Under the pieces are notes generated by a model, which did no database searches, was not told the origin of the DNA, and worked only from the letters and a program-made list of their open reading frames with translations. A stretch of 64,000 bases of DNA. Origin: Vicia villosa. Its lineage: Eukaryota > Streptophyta > Magnoliopsida > Fabales > Fabaceae. Where the stretch lies: positions 1 through 64,000 of the forward strand of contig NW_026705415.1 of the NCBI RefSeq assembly GCF_029867415.1. The letters run 5' to 3'. A program made the translations under genes and the position numbers. Position 1 is the stretch's first letter. Every line of letters starts with the position of its first letter. Positions 22,076 to 33,927 of this stretch are shown here, one piece after another.

Positions 22076-23582
22076 TGTCATGGTACTTGGACTCTGGGTG
22101 CTCGCGACACATGACGGGAAGAAGGTCTATGTTCCAAGACCTGGTGCTTAAATCTGGTGGAGAAGTCAAGTTTGGAGGAGATCAGCAGGGCAAGATTATT
22201 GGCTCTGGAACCATAAGTATTGGTAACTCTCCTTCCATAACTAATGTACTTCTTGTAGAAGGATTAACGCATAACTTATTATCCATAAGTCAATTAAGTG
22301 ACAATGGTTATGACATAATCTTTAATCAAAAGTCTTGCAAGGCTGTAAGTCAGAAGGATCGCTCAATCCTATTTACAGGCAAGAGAAAGAACAACATTTA
22401 TAAGATTGATCTTTCAGATCTTGAGAAGCAGAAGGTGACTTGCCTTATGTCTGTTTCTGAAGAGCAATGGGTCTGACACAGAAGATTAGGACATGCTAGT
22501 TTGAGAAAGATTTCTCAGATTAACAAACTAAATCTGGTCAGAGGACTCCCAAATCTGAAATACAAATCAGATGCTCTTTGTGAAGCATGTCAGAAGGGCA
22601 AGTTCTCCAAACCTGCATTCAAATCTAAGAATGTTGTCTCTTCCTCAAGGTCGTTAAAACTTCTGCATATTGATCTGTTTGGACCAGTCAAAACAACATC
22701 TGTCAGAGGGAAGATATATGGATTAGTCATCGTAGATGATTATAGCCGCTGGACATGGGTAAAGTTCTTAAAACACAAGGATGAGTCTCGTTCAGTGTTC
22801 TTTGAATTCTGCACTCAGATTCAATCTGAAAAGGAGTGCAAAATCATAAAGGTCAGAAGTGATCATGGTGGTGAATTTGAGAACAGATTCTTTGAGGAGT
22901 TCTTCAAAGAAAATGGTATTGCCCATGATTTCTTTTGCCCTAGAACTCCACAGCAAAATGGAGTTGTAGAGCGAAAGAATAGGACTCTACAAGAAATGGC
23001 CAGAACCATGATCAATGAGACCAATATGGCTAAGCACTTCTGGGCAGAAGCAATAAACACTACATGTTATATTCAGAATAGAATCTCTATAAGACCTATT
23101 CTAAATAAGACTCCTTATGAATTGTGGAAGAACAGAAAGCCCAACATTTCATATTTTCATCCTTTTGGATGTGTTTGTTTTATTCTGAATACTAAAGATC
23201 ATCTTGGTAAGTTTGATTCTAAGGCACAAAAATGTTTCCTTCTTGGATATTCTGAACGCTCTAAAGGCTACAGAGTATACAATACTGAAACATTGGTTGT
23301 AGAAGAATCAATCAATATCAGGTTTGATGATAAGCTTGGTCTTGAAAAGCCAAAGCAGTTTGAGAATTTTGCAGATATAGATATTGAAATATCAGAAGTT
23401 GTAGGACCAAGAAGCAAAGTTTCAGAAGCTGAAAATCTCAGAAGCAAAGAATCAGAAGATCAAGTTGCTGCATCTTTAGAGAATCTCAGAATTTCTGAAG
23501 AGCCAACAGTCAGAAGATCTTCTAGACTCATCTCAGCTCACTCAGAAGATGTGATTCTTGGAAAGAAAGATGATCCTATATG
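22063..23582 (+). pseudogene. Copia protease and integrase, truncated before RT
   Basis: WYLDSGCSRHMTG is the aspartic protease site. Then HRRLGHASLRKI with LCEACQKGK form the HHCC zinc finger. Catalytic residues lie in HIDLFGPV, KVRSDHGGEFEN and PQQNGVVERKNRTL. The C-terminal FHPFGCVCFI and KCFLLGYSERSKGYRVYN follow. A TGA at 22474-22476 replaces a usual Trp just before HRRLGH. The frame ends at about 23582 (LGKKDDPI), where reverse-oriented Ogre leader begins; all RT and RNase H are gone. Confidence 0.9.
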
Positions 23583-26500
23583 TGGACCTCCGATTTTTTA
23601 ATCCCGGGCCATACCTCTGATCTGTAGAGATACGTGAACTGACTCTTTTTTATCGCTTAATGCTTTCGCATTTTGAAAATTCACAGAGTCGCCACCGACC
23701 TTTTATTTTATCCAATTAAGGAAAGGTTTATAAAAGAAACAGAAAAAAGACCTTTAAGAAATTCTGGGTAAGGGGGTAGGTTATACAAAGGGAAGGTGTT
23801 AGCACCCTTTGTATCCATGGTTATCCATGGGCTCTTAAGTTTGCTTAGCTCACTTGTTTTTCGATCACTTTTCAATTGCTCTGAAATTGCTCATATGTGG
23901 TTTCAAATACTTTTGTAAATTGAATTTTGTAATGATCCGTGTGTGGATGTATACAAAATGCTTGTTTATCTTTCGAAAGATGTTTTGAAAAGAACGTTAA
24001 CTTTGTAATAATCCGTGTTTGGATGTATACAAAGTATTGTCTTTTTTGAAAGTTTTGTTTTGAAAAACAACAGCGTATGAGGATTTTGTTTGTTTTGATT
24101 TGAGCAAGCAAACTAGGAGGTCTACCCTGAGTTGTAAGGTCTTTATCCTATTTCCTTTAAAAATCTATCCTTTCACCGGATACAAACAAAAGGTTCGATT
24201 TTGTACTCGAAACAGCAGAATTTTGACTTTGATTTTGAAAAGAATGAGAAAGGGATTACCTGAAGAGGTGCAAGTGTGATTGTGATTGGATTCAGATATT
24301 TATCTTTGAAGTTAGTGATCTAACGGTTCAATTTTATCTTTGACATACACGCAGTTTATATTTGCGGGAAATTAAAATGCGGAAATGTAAAGTTCGGAAA
24401 GTAAATCTACGCTATTACATCGATTGTGCAGGAAATGTAAACTAGCCTATTTACATGAATTTGACATCCTATACATTTATCTAGGAATTTAAATTGCAAG
24501 AAAAATAAAAGGCATGTTTTTGGATTTTTTATGATTGATTTTAATTATAATTAATGCATGATTAATTAAATTAAAATGAAGAAAAAAGATGAAAATAGAT
24601 TTAAACCTAGAAATTAAGTTTAAAATATGTACAAAATATTTGTTAATTAATTTTAAAACAAAACTAATTTTTTTGGAATTTTTGGAATTGATTTGAAATT
24701 GATTTAAGTTAATTAAAACATAATTATGCAAATAATTATACAAATAATTAAAACTTAAGGATAAAATTATTCAAAATATGTACAAAATTAGTTTATAATA
24801 TGTAAACAATATTTAACATAAAGAACAATTTTTTTTATGATTTTTTGATTGGTTAGAATAATTAAAAAGCAAATATATAATTATATACTAATTAATTATG
24901 CAAAATATTGAAATTTTGAAGAAAAATAAAATATTTTTATTTCAGAAAATAATATATTATTTTAGAAGTCTAAAAATATTTTTTGTGTATTTTTTGGATT
25001 TTTAAAAACTATTTTTAATTAATTTAACAAAGAAATTAAAATAAAATAGAAAATAAAAGGATACTGATCATGTGTGGTTGGATTGAGGGTCCATGATAAG
25101 GATTGTTTGATCTGGCGCGTTGGATGATTCATTAAATGAGATCAGATGGTCCAGAAATTGAGGCACGTGGTGATCAGTACACCTGCAAAGCACAGAATTA
25201 GAGGAAATTTTAAAAAAGTACGCGCGCTGGCTGTCCAATGGGGTGGGGACACCTCATCATCTTCAACCTCTCGCTAGGGCCTTTTACAGCGCTTTTATGA
25301 AAGAGCGCTGTAATTGATGAGCTTCAGACCTGCAAAATAACGAATAGGGGTAAACGTGCAAAGAAATTTGGCACGATGGTACCATTCAACTCGTCTGATC
25401 CATACGAACCTAATGGTACTACTTAGAACCTCTAATTTTGCCTATTTCAGAAAGCCCTAATTTTGAGATGAAGAACCCTAAAATGGTAGTTTCGTGTATA
25501 CGTGTTCAAACTCCAATTAAGTTTCCAGAAATGATCTACACCTCAAACCAAACTTAATTATATGTCTACATCTTGCTAAGCATGTGTGAATAACCAGATA
25601 CAAGTTGATTTAGGTTCGAACAAATTATGACCTGTATAGCTCGATTTAGTGAGCTTCAAGGCTTGCAATTGATTGGGATACGTTTATTGATGTTCAAGGA
25701 AGGTGTTTGAATATTTATTTTGTATTGAAATGGACTGAAACTTAAAAATCAAATTCCAAGTTTCTTTGAAAATTACAAGTTGTTACAAGAGTGCTATATG
25801 CTTATGAATGCTACTGAATTCGTCCTCTCTATGTTACTGAAGCATGATAGTCTATATATAAGCATTGAGTGCTTAGAATTGAAGCTAAGAAGCATCTTAG
25901 TTGCCTTTGTGGAATTCTTGCATTTTTTATATTAAAAAGCTTTGAATTATTGACCAAGTCTTCTTGCCTTCAATGCACCTGCCTTGCTCTTCAATTCTCT
26001 GCAGAAAGATGAAGATTCCTTGGGTGAGTCATGCTTGGAAGTTAAGCTACCATTTATCCATCCATTTTCCTTTTAATTTTAATCTTAAAATAAGATAAAA
26101 TCAAGCAAAAAATGAATAAAAATGGTGTGGGCTTAGTCTTGGTCGTGGGAGGCCCATAATAACATGGCAAAGATGTTTGAATTCTGAAAACTTGGCCCCA
26201 TTTGGAAAAAATACATTTTTGAGCAATGTTGATTTCATGCATTTTCCCAAAATTTAGCCAACTTCAACAAGGTGTAAATCCCTCAATTTTTGTCATATGA
26301 ATGAGATCTTGCACTTTTTGGAAACTTCAAAGAGTCCTCTAACCAATGTCTTTGGTCTCATGTCAAAATGATTTATGATGCTCCTTGTGTATCCTTTTGA
26401 AAAAAGTGTCTTTTTGTTGACTTTGAAAATGACCTGTAATGTCTTTGATCATATTTTTCAAATGGTGAATCCAATGACCATGGGATCAATGGCATTTGAA

Positions 26501-28262
26501 AGATAATTGAATTTCCTTCAAAATAAACTTTGGTTTGAATTTTTTGGATGAAGGATGAGAGAGTTATGATCAGTCAAAGTTGAGTTGACTTTTCAGGCAA
26601 AAACCCTAATTTTGAATCTTAGGGTTTTGTTGATTTTTGATCTTTCCTTGATGAATTTTGATCATCCAATGATCAAATGATGAATCCTTTGACAAAATAT
26701 GGACTTTGACAAAAAATTTCATTTTTGACTGTCTGTTGACTTTTTTTGGTCAAACGGGTCGTCTGTTGACTGTGTGAGCTGCTGACGGTGCGTCTGAGTG
26801 AATTGAAGTTTGAAAATTTGTATGATGGTACTTTGAGATATATGGATGTGTATGAAATCCATTTGAGCTCTCAAAAAACTTGTTTCTCCTGTAAAAACAA
26901 GAAAACCCTAGTCAGGGACTGTTTATGTAGGAGACAGTTAAGCGTACCTGATTTTTGTGCAGTGTTGAGTCTCTGCTAATCGCGTGATATTCAGAAGACT
27001 TCTAGAACAAAAATCTTGGAATTTTGAATTGTGAAAGATTGATTTGATTGATGGTACAAAACACTGAGAATTGTACTGCCAGCATTTTGGCTGTCAACTG
27101 ACTTTTCAGGTATTGAAGCAGCAGTTAAAGTGAAAAATCAACAGTCAAAGTTAATTTTCTTTTTTGTTGTTTTTTTTTGTTTTATGTGAAAAATGAAAGT
27201 TTATTTACATGACTTGCTAAAAAAAACATAGACATAATAAATAACTAATATTTACGGTATGCGGGCAAAATTACCGATAATAACCCTGAAAATCATTTAA
27301 TGCACAGAAATAGGAATATTTGACTGGCAGAAAACACATAAAATATTATCTGAGTAATTAAGCAATATTATGACAAATAGTACAACATTTAATACTGACA
27401 GTACAAATATTACATACTATAGTGAACAGTACGACGAATAAACGGTACATTTAAGAAATAAGAAATACGGCAAATTTTAAGAATGACGATTGATAACCCA
27501 TGCTATGAACAATAACATGTAGATGATTGGGAGTGCAACTATTGCAGGTCCACACTCTTCAGGACTATGCAGGCAGAAGAAAGTCATGATCACCGTAGCA
27601 ATGGTGATGACTGTAAGAGACAGTGTCTCTATCCACTTTGCCACTCTTGTGAGGGAAGAAGAGAAAAATAGATATGAGGTAGGAATTTGAAAGATGAGTT
27701 AGAATTTGATGTGAGATTTTATGGAAGAAAATGGGAGGTATTTATAGAGTGGAAAGGAGGATAGAGACGTTGGGGAATGATGTGATTCCGTACAAAAGGA
27801 AAATTTGAGTGGAAGTAAGATTTGAAGGAAAGTGGAGATAGTGTTGGGAAAAAGAGAGATTTGATTTTTGAAAAAGAGATTTGAAAAGATTTTTGAAAAT
27901 AATGGAATATAGTACAAAAATTAGTGGGAAACAAAAGATAATAATAATCTACTTGTTACCAGTACAGTCTGAGTTTCCTGATTCTGCGCCTGCAAAAAGA
28001 TTTAACTCTGTACCAATTGTGTCAGTACTATTTATCTGTAAATAAATAAATAACATGTGTGAAGTAATAAACAGTATTTGGCGTTTGCGTAAGAATAAAT
28101 TCAACTGCAAGCCAAATTATTGTATAAGAAAAAAAATTCTAAAAACTAAGTGTTTCATATGTTAGGATATTTGTTGAAACAATCCATAATTATATGAGAC
28201 TCTTAATTTTCAGATTGGAGTTTTTCTTGAAAAAAGATGTGGGCAAATTTTGGGGTATAACA
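23583..28262 (-). mobile_element. Ogre family A 5' LTR with partial leader, inserted in the copia element
   Basis: The reverse complement of 1003-5760: LTR from 28262 (TGTTATACCCC) down to about 23716, primer site near 23690, leader to about 23583. The right edge is the exact LTR terminus and so the integration junction; the left edge is ragged. The rest of this Ogre, its other LTR and the copia RT region were probably lost in one deletion. The TATA box is at 27739-27746. Interior and AT-rich segments match LTR A throughout with small indels. Confidence 0.85.
27477..27644 (-). pseudogene. Second copy of the LTR micropeptide ORF, start codon lost
   Basis: The 55-codon frame of 1611-1778 is present without indels and ends with the same TAA, but the first codon reads GTG. 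Differences are five silent codons and two replacements (M35I, M37A). The TATA box lies 102 bp upstream. With the ATG lost this copy is probably not translated in this frame, unless from the internal ATG at codon 20. Confidence 0.6.
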
Positions 28263-28584
28263 CTATCAGAACTTGATCATTTCTAAAGAATGATAGTCAG
28301 AATCAGTGACCAGAATCAGAAGATGAAAAGCTCCATTCATCATCAGAAGCAAATGCCATGCAACACAGCTGTCATCAAGTGTTTCTGATGGCGAACACGT
28401 GTTTGCACGGATGGTAAAAGCGTGAGTGAATCTGATGGGACGCCGCCCTAGGTAACTGTGTAAATCATTTCAATTACCACGTTCTCTCACCTAACGTCAC
28501 TCATCATTTAATGCAGTTGATTTCATTTGATTCTGTAACTGTTCATTCTCATAATTTTATTGCATTATTTTTCAAATCCGCCTC

Positions 28585-28592
28585 TATAAATA
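28585..28592 (+). promoter_or_regulatory. Putative private TATA box of the env-like gene
   Basis: TATAAATA in CGCCTCTATAAATATATTTC, followed by a pyrimidine patch (CCCATTCTCTCTCTCC, 28625-28641) and an ORF start at 28731. The LTR is over 8 kb upstream, so this would be an internal promoter. Confidence 0.45.
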
Positions 28593-28730
28593 TATTTCAA
28601 ATCATAACGTTTATCCTTTTCGCTCCCATTCTCTCTCTCCTTGTGCATGCACTTTTGTAACCTCTTTGCCCTTTTCTCTAACCCTAAGCGCAAACCCAGA
28701 AATATTTCTTGCAATCTCAGTACTGTTTCA

Positions 28731-31700
28731 ATGGCAGCCTCATCATCTCTCAACGCTGGTTCATCTGCTCCTCTCCATCTTCAAGAAGAAGTTCAGGAAA
28801 TTGTTCCAGTTATCTCCTGCTCTATTCCCAAAAAGGAGTTGGAAGTTATCTGTGAACTTATGGTAGACTTTGATAGTCTTGAAGAACATGAGTTTCATCT
28901 TAAAGAAGATATCATATTTCAAGGATGGACTTCATTATTTGCTGAGTTCTGTGGACCGGTTTACCCAGACCTTGTAAAAGAATTTTGGGTGCACGCTGTT
29001 GTAGCTCCTAAATCTATTATGTCCTTTGTTCATGGGAAGTTTGTGGTCGTTACTGAAAAGATCCTGAGAATGATGTTTGATCTAAGAAACCCTGAGGGTG
29101 CTCATGAAATTGATCTAAGGGCTGATTAGGATGAAGTATTGGCTACTCTCTATAAAGATGTGAAGAAAACTGATCGTGTCAAGGGCATGAAGGATCTCTA
29201 CAAAATCTGGACCAAGATTCTTCTGGGGTGTTTCTATCACAGGAAAGCAACCCATTCTGCAAATTTTGTCAACAATGAGCAGAAATACATTCTGTATTGC
29301 ATTGCCACTCAGAAGAAGGTTGATGTTATCTACATAATCTTCAACCACATGTGGAATGCTGTGAGGGATTCCAGAAATGCTTTCAGAAAGAAGAAGTGTA
29401 CTATTATTCCTTTTGGAAGAATTATTACAAATCTTCTGGTTCATTCCAAGATTGTTGAGGATCTGGAAGCTCAAGGGACCATCAAAGATCTTGTTGTTGA
29501 TACTGGAAGTTGCTTGAATGCTCTCACTTTGAGAAAGATGAGTATTATTGATGTTATCGTACAAACTCCTTAACCTCTTCCTGGAGCAAGAAGCAGAAGA
29601 GATCTTGTTCTTGCTGATTTTGAGTCCTTCTTCAGAAGAGAGCTGCCAGAAGTCAGAACTATATATCTGAACTCACTCAAGGAAGAAGAAGGCAAAGTTG
29701 CTCCTGCTAAAGGTGGTCGCAAGAAAGTTTCCACTTCCAGGCCTGCTGCTTTAGAAGATGTTTCAGAAGCTGCACCGGATGCTGTTGTCAAGAAGGAAAG
29801 AAGGACAAAGAGAAAATTTGATCATCCTTCTGTTAACCAGGAAAAGATAGTCCAAGGTGTAGTTGTTGCTACTGATGTTGTTGAGAAAGCTGCTCAAGAA
29901 GAAGTTGTTGCTGAAGATGTTCAGAAAGTTGTACTTGAAAATAAAGATAGAGAAAAAGAGACTGCTGAGAAGAAGAAGAAGAAGAGAAAAATGAAAAATA
30001 AGAATGAGGAAAGTGAAAAGGCTGTTGGAAAGAAGGAGTCAAGAAAAAGAAAATTAATCATTGATGATTCGGATAAAGAAGAAGAAGCAGAAGCTGTGAA
30101 TCAGCCAGAAGGAATTATTCAAAGACCAACAACTCAAGTAGTTAAAGGTCAAAAGGCTGTTGATAATGAGAAGGAGAGACTGGAATCTGCCAGAAGAAGA
30201 GAAATTTCTCTTGGAAAGGCTAAGATTGTGGAAGAGCAGAAGAGTAAGAAGCAGAGGAAACTGGAGGCTGTAGTTGAGGCTATTCAGAAGGTGTCCAAAG
30301 GTATACATCTCTCTGAACCTGATTCTGTTCCTGCTTTACGTTCAGAAGTTGCACCAATAAATGTTGCTCAAACCCCTAAACCAGTAAATCAAGCATAAAA
30401 AGCCCCATCAGAATCACCCATAAATATCCATGTTCTCACACCTCTTTCTTCTCCTGTAACCAATACTCTTACTCCTCCTCACTCACCCATCACAAATATT
30501 CCCATTCCTTCATCTCCACCCACAACCAACCTTGCTTCTGACCAGGCCCTTGAAAACCCTGTCCTTGATATACCACCCCTTCAAACTCTCTTTCCACCTC
30601 ACACAAATATATCCATTTCTCAACCCCCACCTCATGCAAACTATGAACCCACTCCTTCCACCTCTCAAAATAATCCTTCTGTATCAGATATTCCAGATTC
30701 TACATCACATGAGCAATTGCTCCGTGACTGCAATTACACACCCAAGCCTCGTCCTGAAGCTGAGCTGGTAGTGTTAGATTCTGAGACCGAAGCAGAATCA
30801 TCCTTTCGTTTGGATAGAGAGCCTCAACCCTATTCTGTCCCAAACCCAGATTCTCCGATAACCAAAATAAAATCCCGCCGAGCATACCCTATTGGTGTAA
30901 TATATGAAATGGTAAAGAGGAATATCAGAAGAGTCTTTGATACTCTCAGAATAGTTGAACATGCTGGATTAAATGATGTTGCTATGCGAAAATTCTAGAG
31001 AATCTTCCGAAGAAAAGCAGATGCTTATTTTGAAGAACTTCAGGAAATTTGTGTAGAACTTGCTCCACGACCTTGTGGAATTCTGAGACCCTATGAAGAC
31101 TTCTGGTTCAGTCGTCTTGGAGGGAGATATATTTTTGAAGAGAAGGAATTCATTGATGAACTTGTAGAAGCGCGAATTTCTGCGGAAATGGAAGCCAACC
31201 TTTGCAGGGATATTGTGGTCTGGAGACCTAAGTATCCAGTTTTGACTGGAGACTTCAAGTCCTTGTTTGACTTTCTGAGGGAAAATCCTTCTCAGAAAGA
31301 CCCCAACTTGGTCATTCCAGAAGTTGTTGACCCGCCAGAAGTTGAAGGTCCTTCTGCTCCAAGGAATCTTGCTGTCATTCTTCAACCTCTTGAGAATGGA
31401 GATTCTGATCTTCCTGCTGCAGAATATGAAGGAGATGCTTCTATGGAAGAAGCTGATGCTGAAGATCATCCTGCTGGGACTATTCCTGTTGAGGAAAATC
31501 AAGGTGATGATCTAACAATGGAAGCTGCTGTTCAAAATGCTATCCCTCTGGACAAAAGTTGTGAAGCTTCTTCTGCTGAACCCTCTCTTTTGGTGAAGAC
31601 TCTAGAGGTTATTCAGAAGAACCAAGTTGACCTAGCTTCTCGGATGGATGCGCAAGATACTACCAATGCTGAGTTCCGCACTTTCATGGAGAGGCAGACT

Positions 31701-31763
31701 GAGGGCAATGCTGGGATTCATGACATGCTGGCCAAGATTATGTCTAAGCTAGGGTCGTCTTAG
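28731..31763 (+). pseudogene. SIRE/Maximus env-like ORF with four in-frame stops
   Basis: One reading frame of 1011 codons runs without any frameshift but has stops at about 29127 (TAG), 29571 (TAA), 30396 (TAA) and 30996 (TAG). The N-terminal half is globular (LVKEFWVHAVV, IIPFGRIITNLLVHSKIVEDLE), similar in style to env-like proteins of legume SIRE elements. A Lys/Glu-rich stretch (29940-30290), a Pro/Ser/Thr-rich region (30400-30720) and a C-terminal coiled coil (LEVIQKNQVDLASRMDAQ, near 31610) follow. An in-frame ATG at 28647 is an alternative start; 28731 has the better context. No convincing signal peptide or transmembrane helix is visible. Function is unknown. Confidence 0.7.
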
Positions 31764-32778
31764 TCCTTTTGTGTCTTAGTTGTTTTTCTTTGTTTCTTGC
31801 ATCTGTCTTCTATGCATCTTCCTTGTACCTTCTGATAATTTTTTTTGTGCTATCAATGAAAATTATCCTTTCTTTTCTCTCATTTTGTTTTATTTTTCAT
31901 CTGAATCTTTTGTGTTTTTGATGTTATGCCAAAAAGGGGGAGAAAATGTGATAAATGATCTGATTTATATTATCAGTTGCTGGGAGAAAGTCTCCACATT
32001 TCTAACAGAATGTGCAAGTTCTATGTCTTTGAGTGTTTTGCAGGAAGTGAAGATACTCTTAAAAGCTCAACATCAGAAGCAAAGACATGAGGAAAAGCAA
32101 TTCTGTATGGTTTCAAGCTCATGAATATTTGAAGCAAGCTGAGTGCTGTAAAGCTTCAAGATCAGAAGCAAGAAGGAAGAATGTTTTGATATTCTGATGA
32201 TAGAATATGCTCTAACACATTCTTATTCCTTATATGTTCTGATGCATGTTTTAGTTCTAAATATGCTCTGAAACATTATTGTTTTTGCTCTGATACATAT
32301 TATATGTTCTGATACATATTTTATGTTCTGATTCATTCATGCTCTGACTTTTGTCGTATAGTTTGTTCTGTAATATTTTAGGATGTAGAGATGCTCTGAT
32401 GATGCTCTAGTACATTCAACAATGTTCTGATACAATCTAGCATGCAATGACTCAAGAAGAAATTCAAGCTCTGTAGCTGTCCTATGGAAGCAAGAAGCAG
32501 AAGCTATGAATGTTCTGAAGATCTAAGCATATGTGATCGTCTCAACTGAAATGGAAAATACTCAGGGAAGTCCTTTATTTATAAATTTCTTCCAGTATTT
32601 ATTTCAGGGGGAGATTATTTATCTCAGGGGGAGATTGTTAATCTCAGGGGGAGACATATTCACACACTATGTTTATATGTGTATGCTATAGCTGTGTAAT
32701 TGTCTTTAGCCGTCTGATATTCTGATCGCAAATTCATATCATTTATATATGTTTTTGTCATCATCAAAAAGGGGGAGA
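31764..32778 (+). other. Copia 3' non-coding region with decayed polypurine copies
   Basis: Between the env-like stop and the 3' LTR there is no ORF of note. A degenerate run of GTTCTGATACATATT-like units lies at 32220-32430. ATCTCAGGGGGAGA-like units recur at about 32601, 32621 and 32641. AAAAAGGGGGAGA occurs near 31932 and again as the true polypurine tract at 32766-32778. Confidence 0.7.
32766..32778 (+). other. Copia polypurine tract
   Basis: AAAAAGGGGGAGAT directly precedes the TG of the 3' LTR. Confidence 0.85.
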
Positions 32779-33922
32779 TTGTTAGAACAAGATTTGTTCT
32801 GATCAATATTCTTAGTTTTGATGATAACAATGTATATGAATTTTGTATGAGATAATGTGGTACTCTAATACTATGCAATTTCCATTTCAGGAATTATATA
32901 AAGAGTATGCACAAAATCAGCGCAAGAAGCACTGACTCAGAAGGTTCAGCATGCAACATCAGAACATGGTCTGGCAAGACATCAGAAGATGGTCAAGCAA
33001 AATCAGAACATGGTCTATGGAAGCATCAGAAGGACTTGAGATCATAAGCAGAAGCACTGAAGTTCTCATGGTATCACGCTCAGAAGCACTTCAAGGTCAG
33101 AAGAAAAGAAGATGCTCTGCACCAAGCTGTCTGACTCTGATGATATTCAAACGTTATTTACACAAACATCAGATCAGAAGCAAGTAATAGCTGGCAGGCT
33201 ACGCTGACTGACAAAAGGAACGTTGAAAGCTATTAAAGGCAACGTCAGTAGACACAGCAAAAGCAAGGCTCGAGGTAGTTGACAAAAGAGTGAAACATTA
33301 AATGCAATGCTGTATGGAATACGCAAAGCATTAAATGCTCCCAACGGTCATCTTCTAAAACGCCTATAAATATGAAGTTCTGATGAGAAGCTATGTTACG
33401 AATGCTGAATACAAGACTTTATGCAAAAACGCTGAAACGCTGTTCAAATCAAAAGCTCTCAAACTTCATCAAACTCACTACATTGCTGTTGTAATATATT
33501 AGTGAGATTAAGCTTAAACTTAAGAGAAAATCACAGTTGTGATAATAGCTTTATTAGAAGCATTGTAACTCTTAGAATTTGTTTACATTAAGTTGTAAAA
33601 ACTAGAGTGATCAGGTTGTTGATCAGTATACTCTAGAAAGTCTTAGAGGGCATCTAAGCAGATTGTTCCTAGAGTGATCACGTTGTGATCAGTATACTCT
33701 AGAAGACTTAGAAGTTGTCTAAGTGGAAAACCATTGTAATCTCGTGTGATTAGTGGATTAAATCCTCAGGTGAGGTAAATCACTCCAAGGGGGTGGACTG
33801 GAGTAGTTTAGTTAACAACGAACCAGGATAAAAATCATTGTGCAAATTGTTTTTATCTCACAAGTTTTAAAGCTACACTTATTCAAACCCCCCCCCCTTT
33901 CTAAATGTTTTTCTATCCTTCA
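32779..33922 (+). repeat. Copia 3' LTR
   Basis: 1144 bp, TGTTAGAACAAGATTTG to CTATCCTTCA, matching 19024-20158 with about two dozen substitutions and small indels near 33255 and in the C-run near 33889. Confidence 0.9.
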
Positions 33923-33927
33923 CATCC
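33923..33927. repeat. Target-site duplication CATCC, right
   Basis: Identical to 19019-19023. Removing the copia plus one copy rejoins the Tat gag frame (DLIQNAIKDGRLKFADK on the minus strand). Confidence 0.9.

Larger units (their letters stand above)
19024..33922 (+). mobile_element. SIRE/Maximus-type Ty1-copia element with env-like gene
   Basis: LTRs at 19024-20158 and 32779-33922 bound the element, with perfect 5-bp target duplications. Order: LTR, tRNA-Met-type primer site, gag with zinc knuckle, protease, integrase, a gap filled by an Ogre LTR, env-like ORF, polypurine tract, LTR. A long gag with coiled coil plus an extra ORF after pol is typical of the SIRE/Maximus lineage. RT and RNase H are missing. 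By eye the LTRs differ at roughly two dozen positions plus a few small indels (about 2%), pointing to insertion on the order of a million years ago. Confidence 0.9.
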
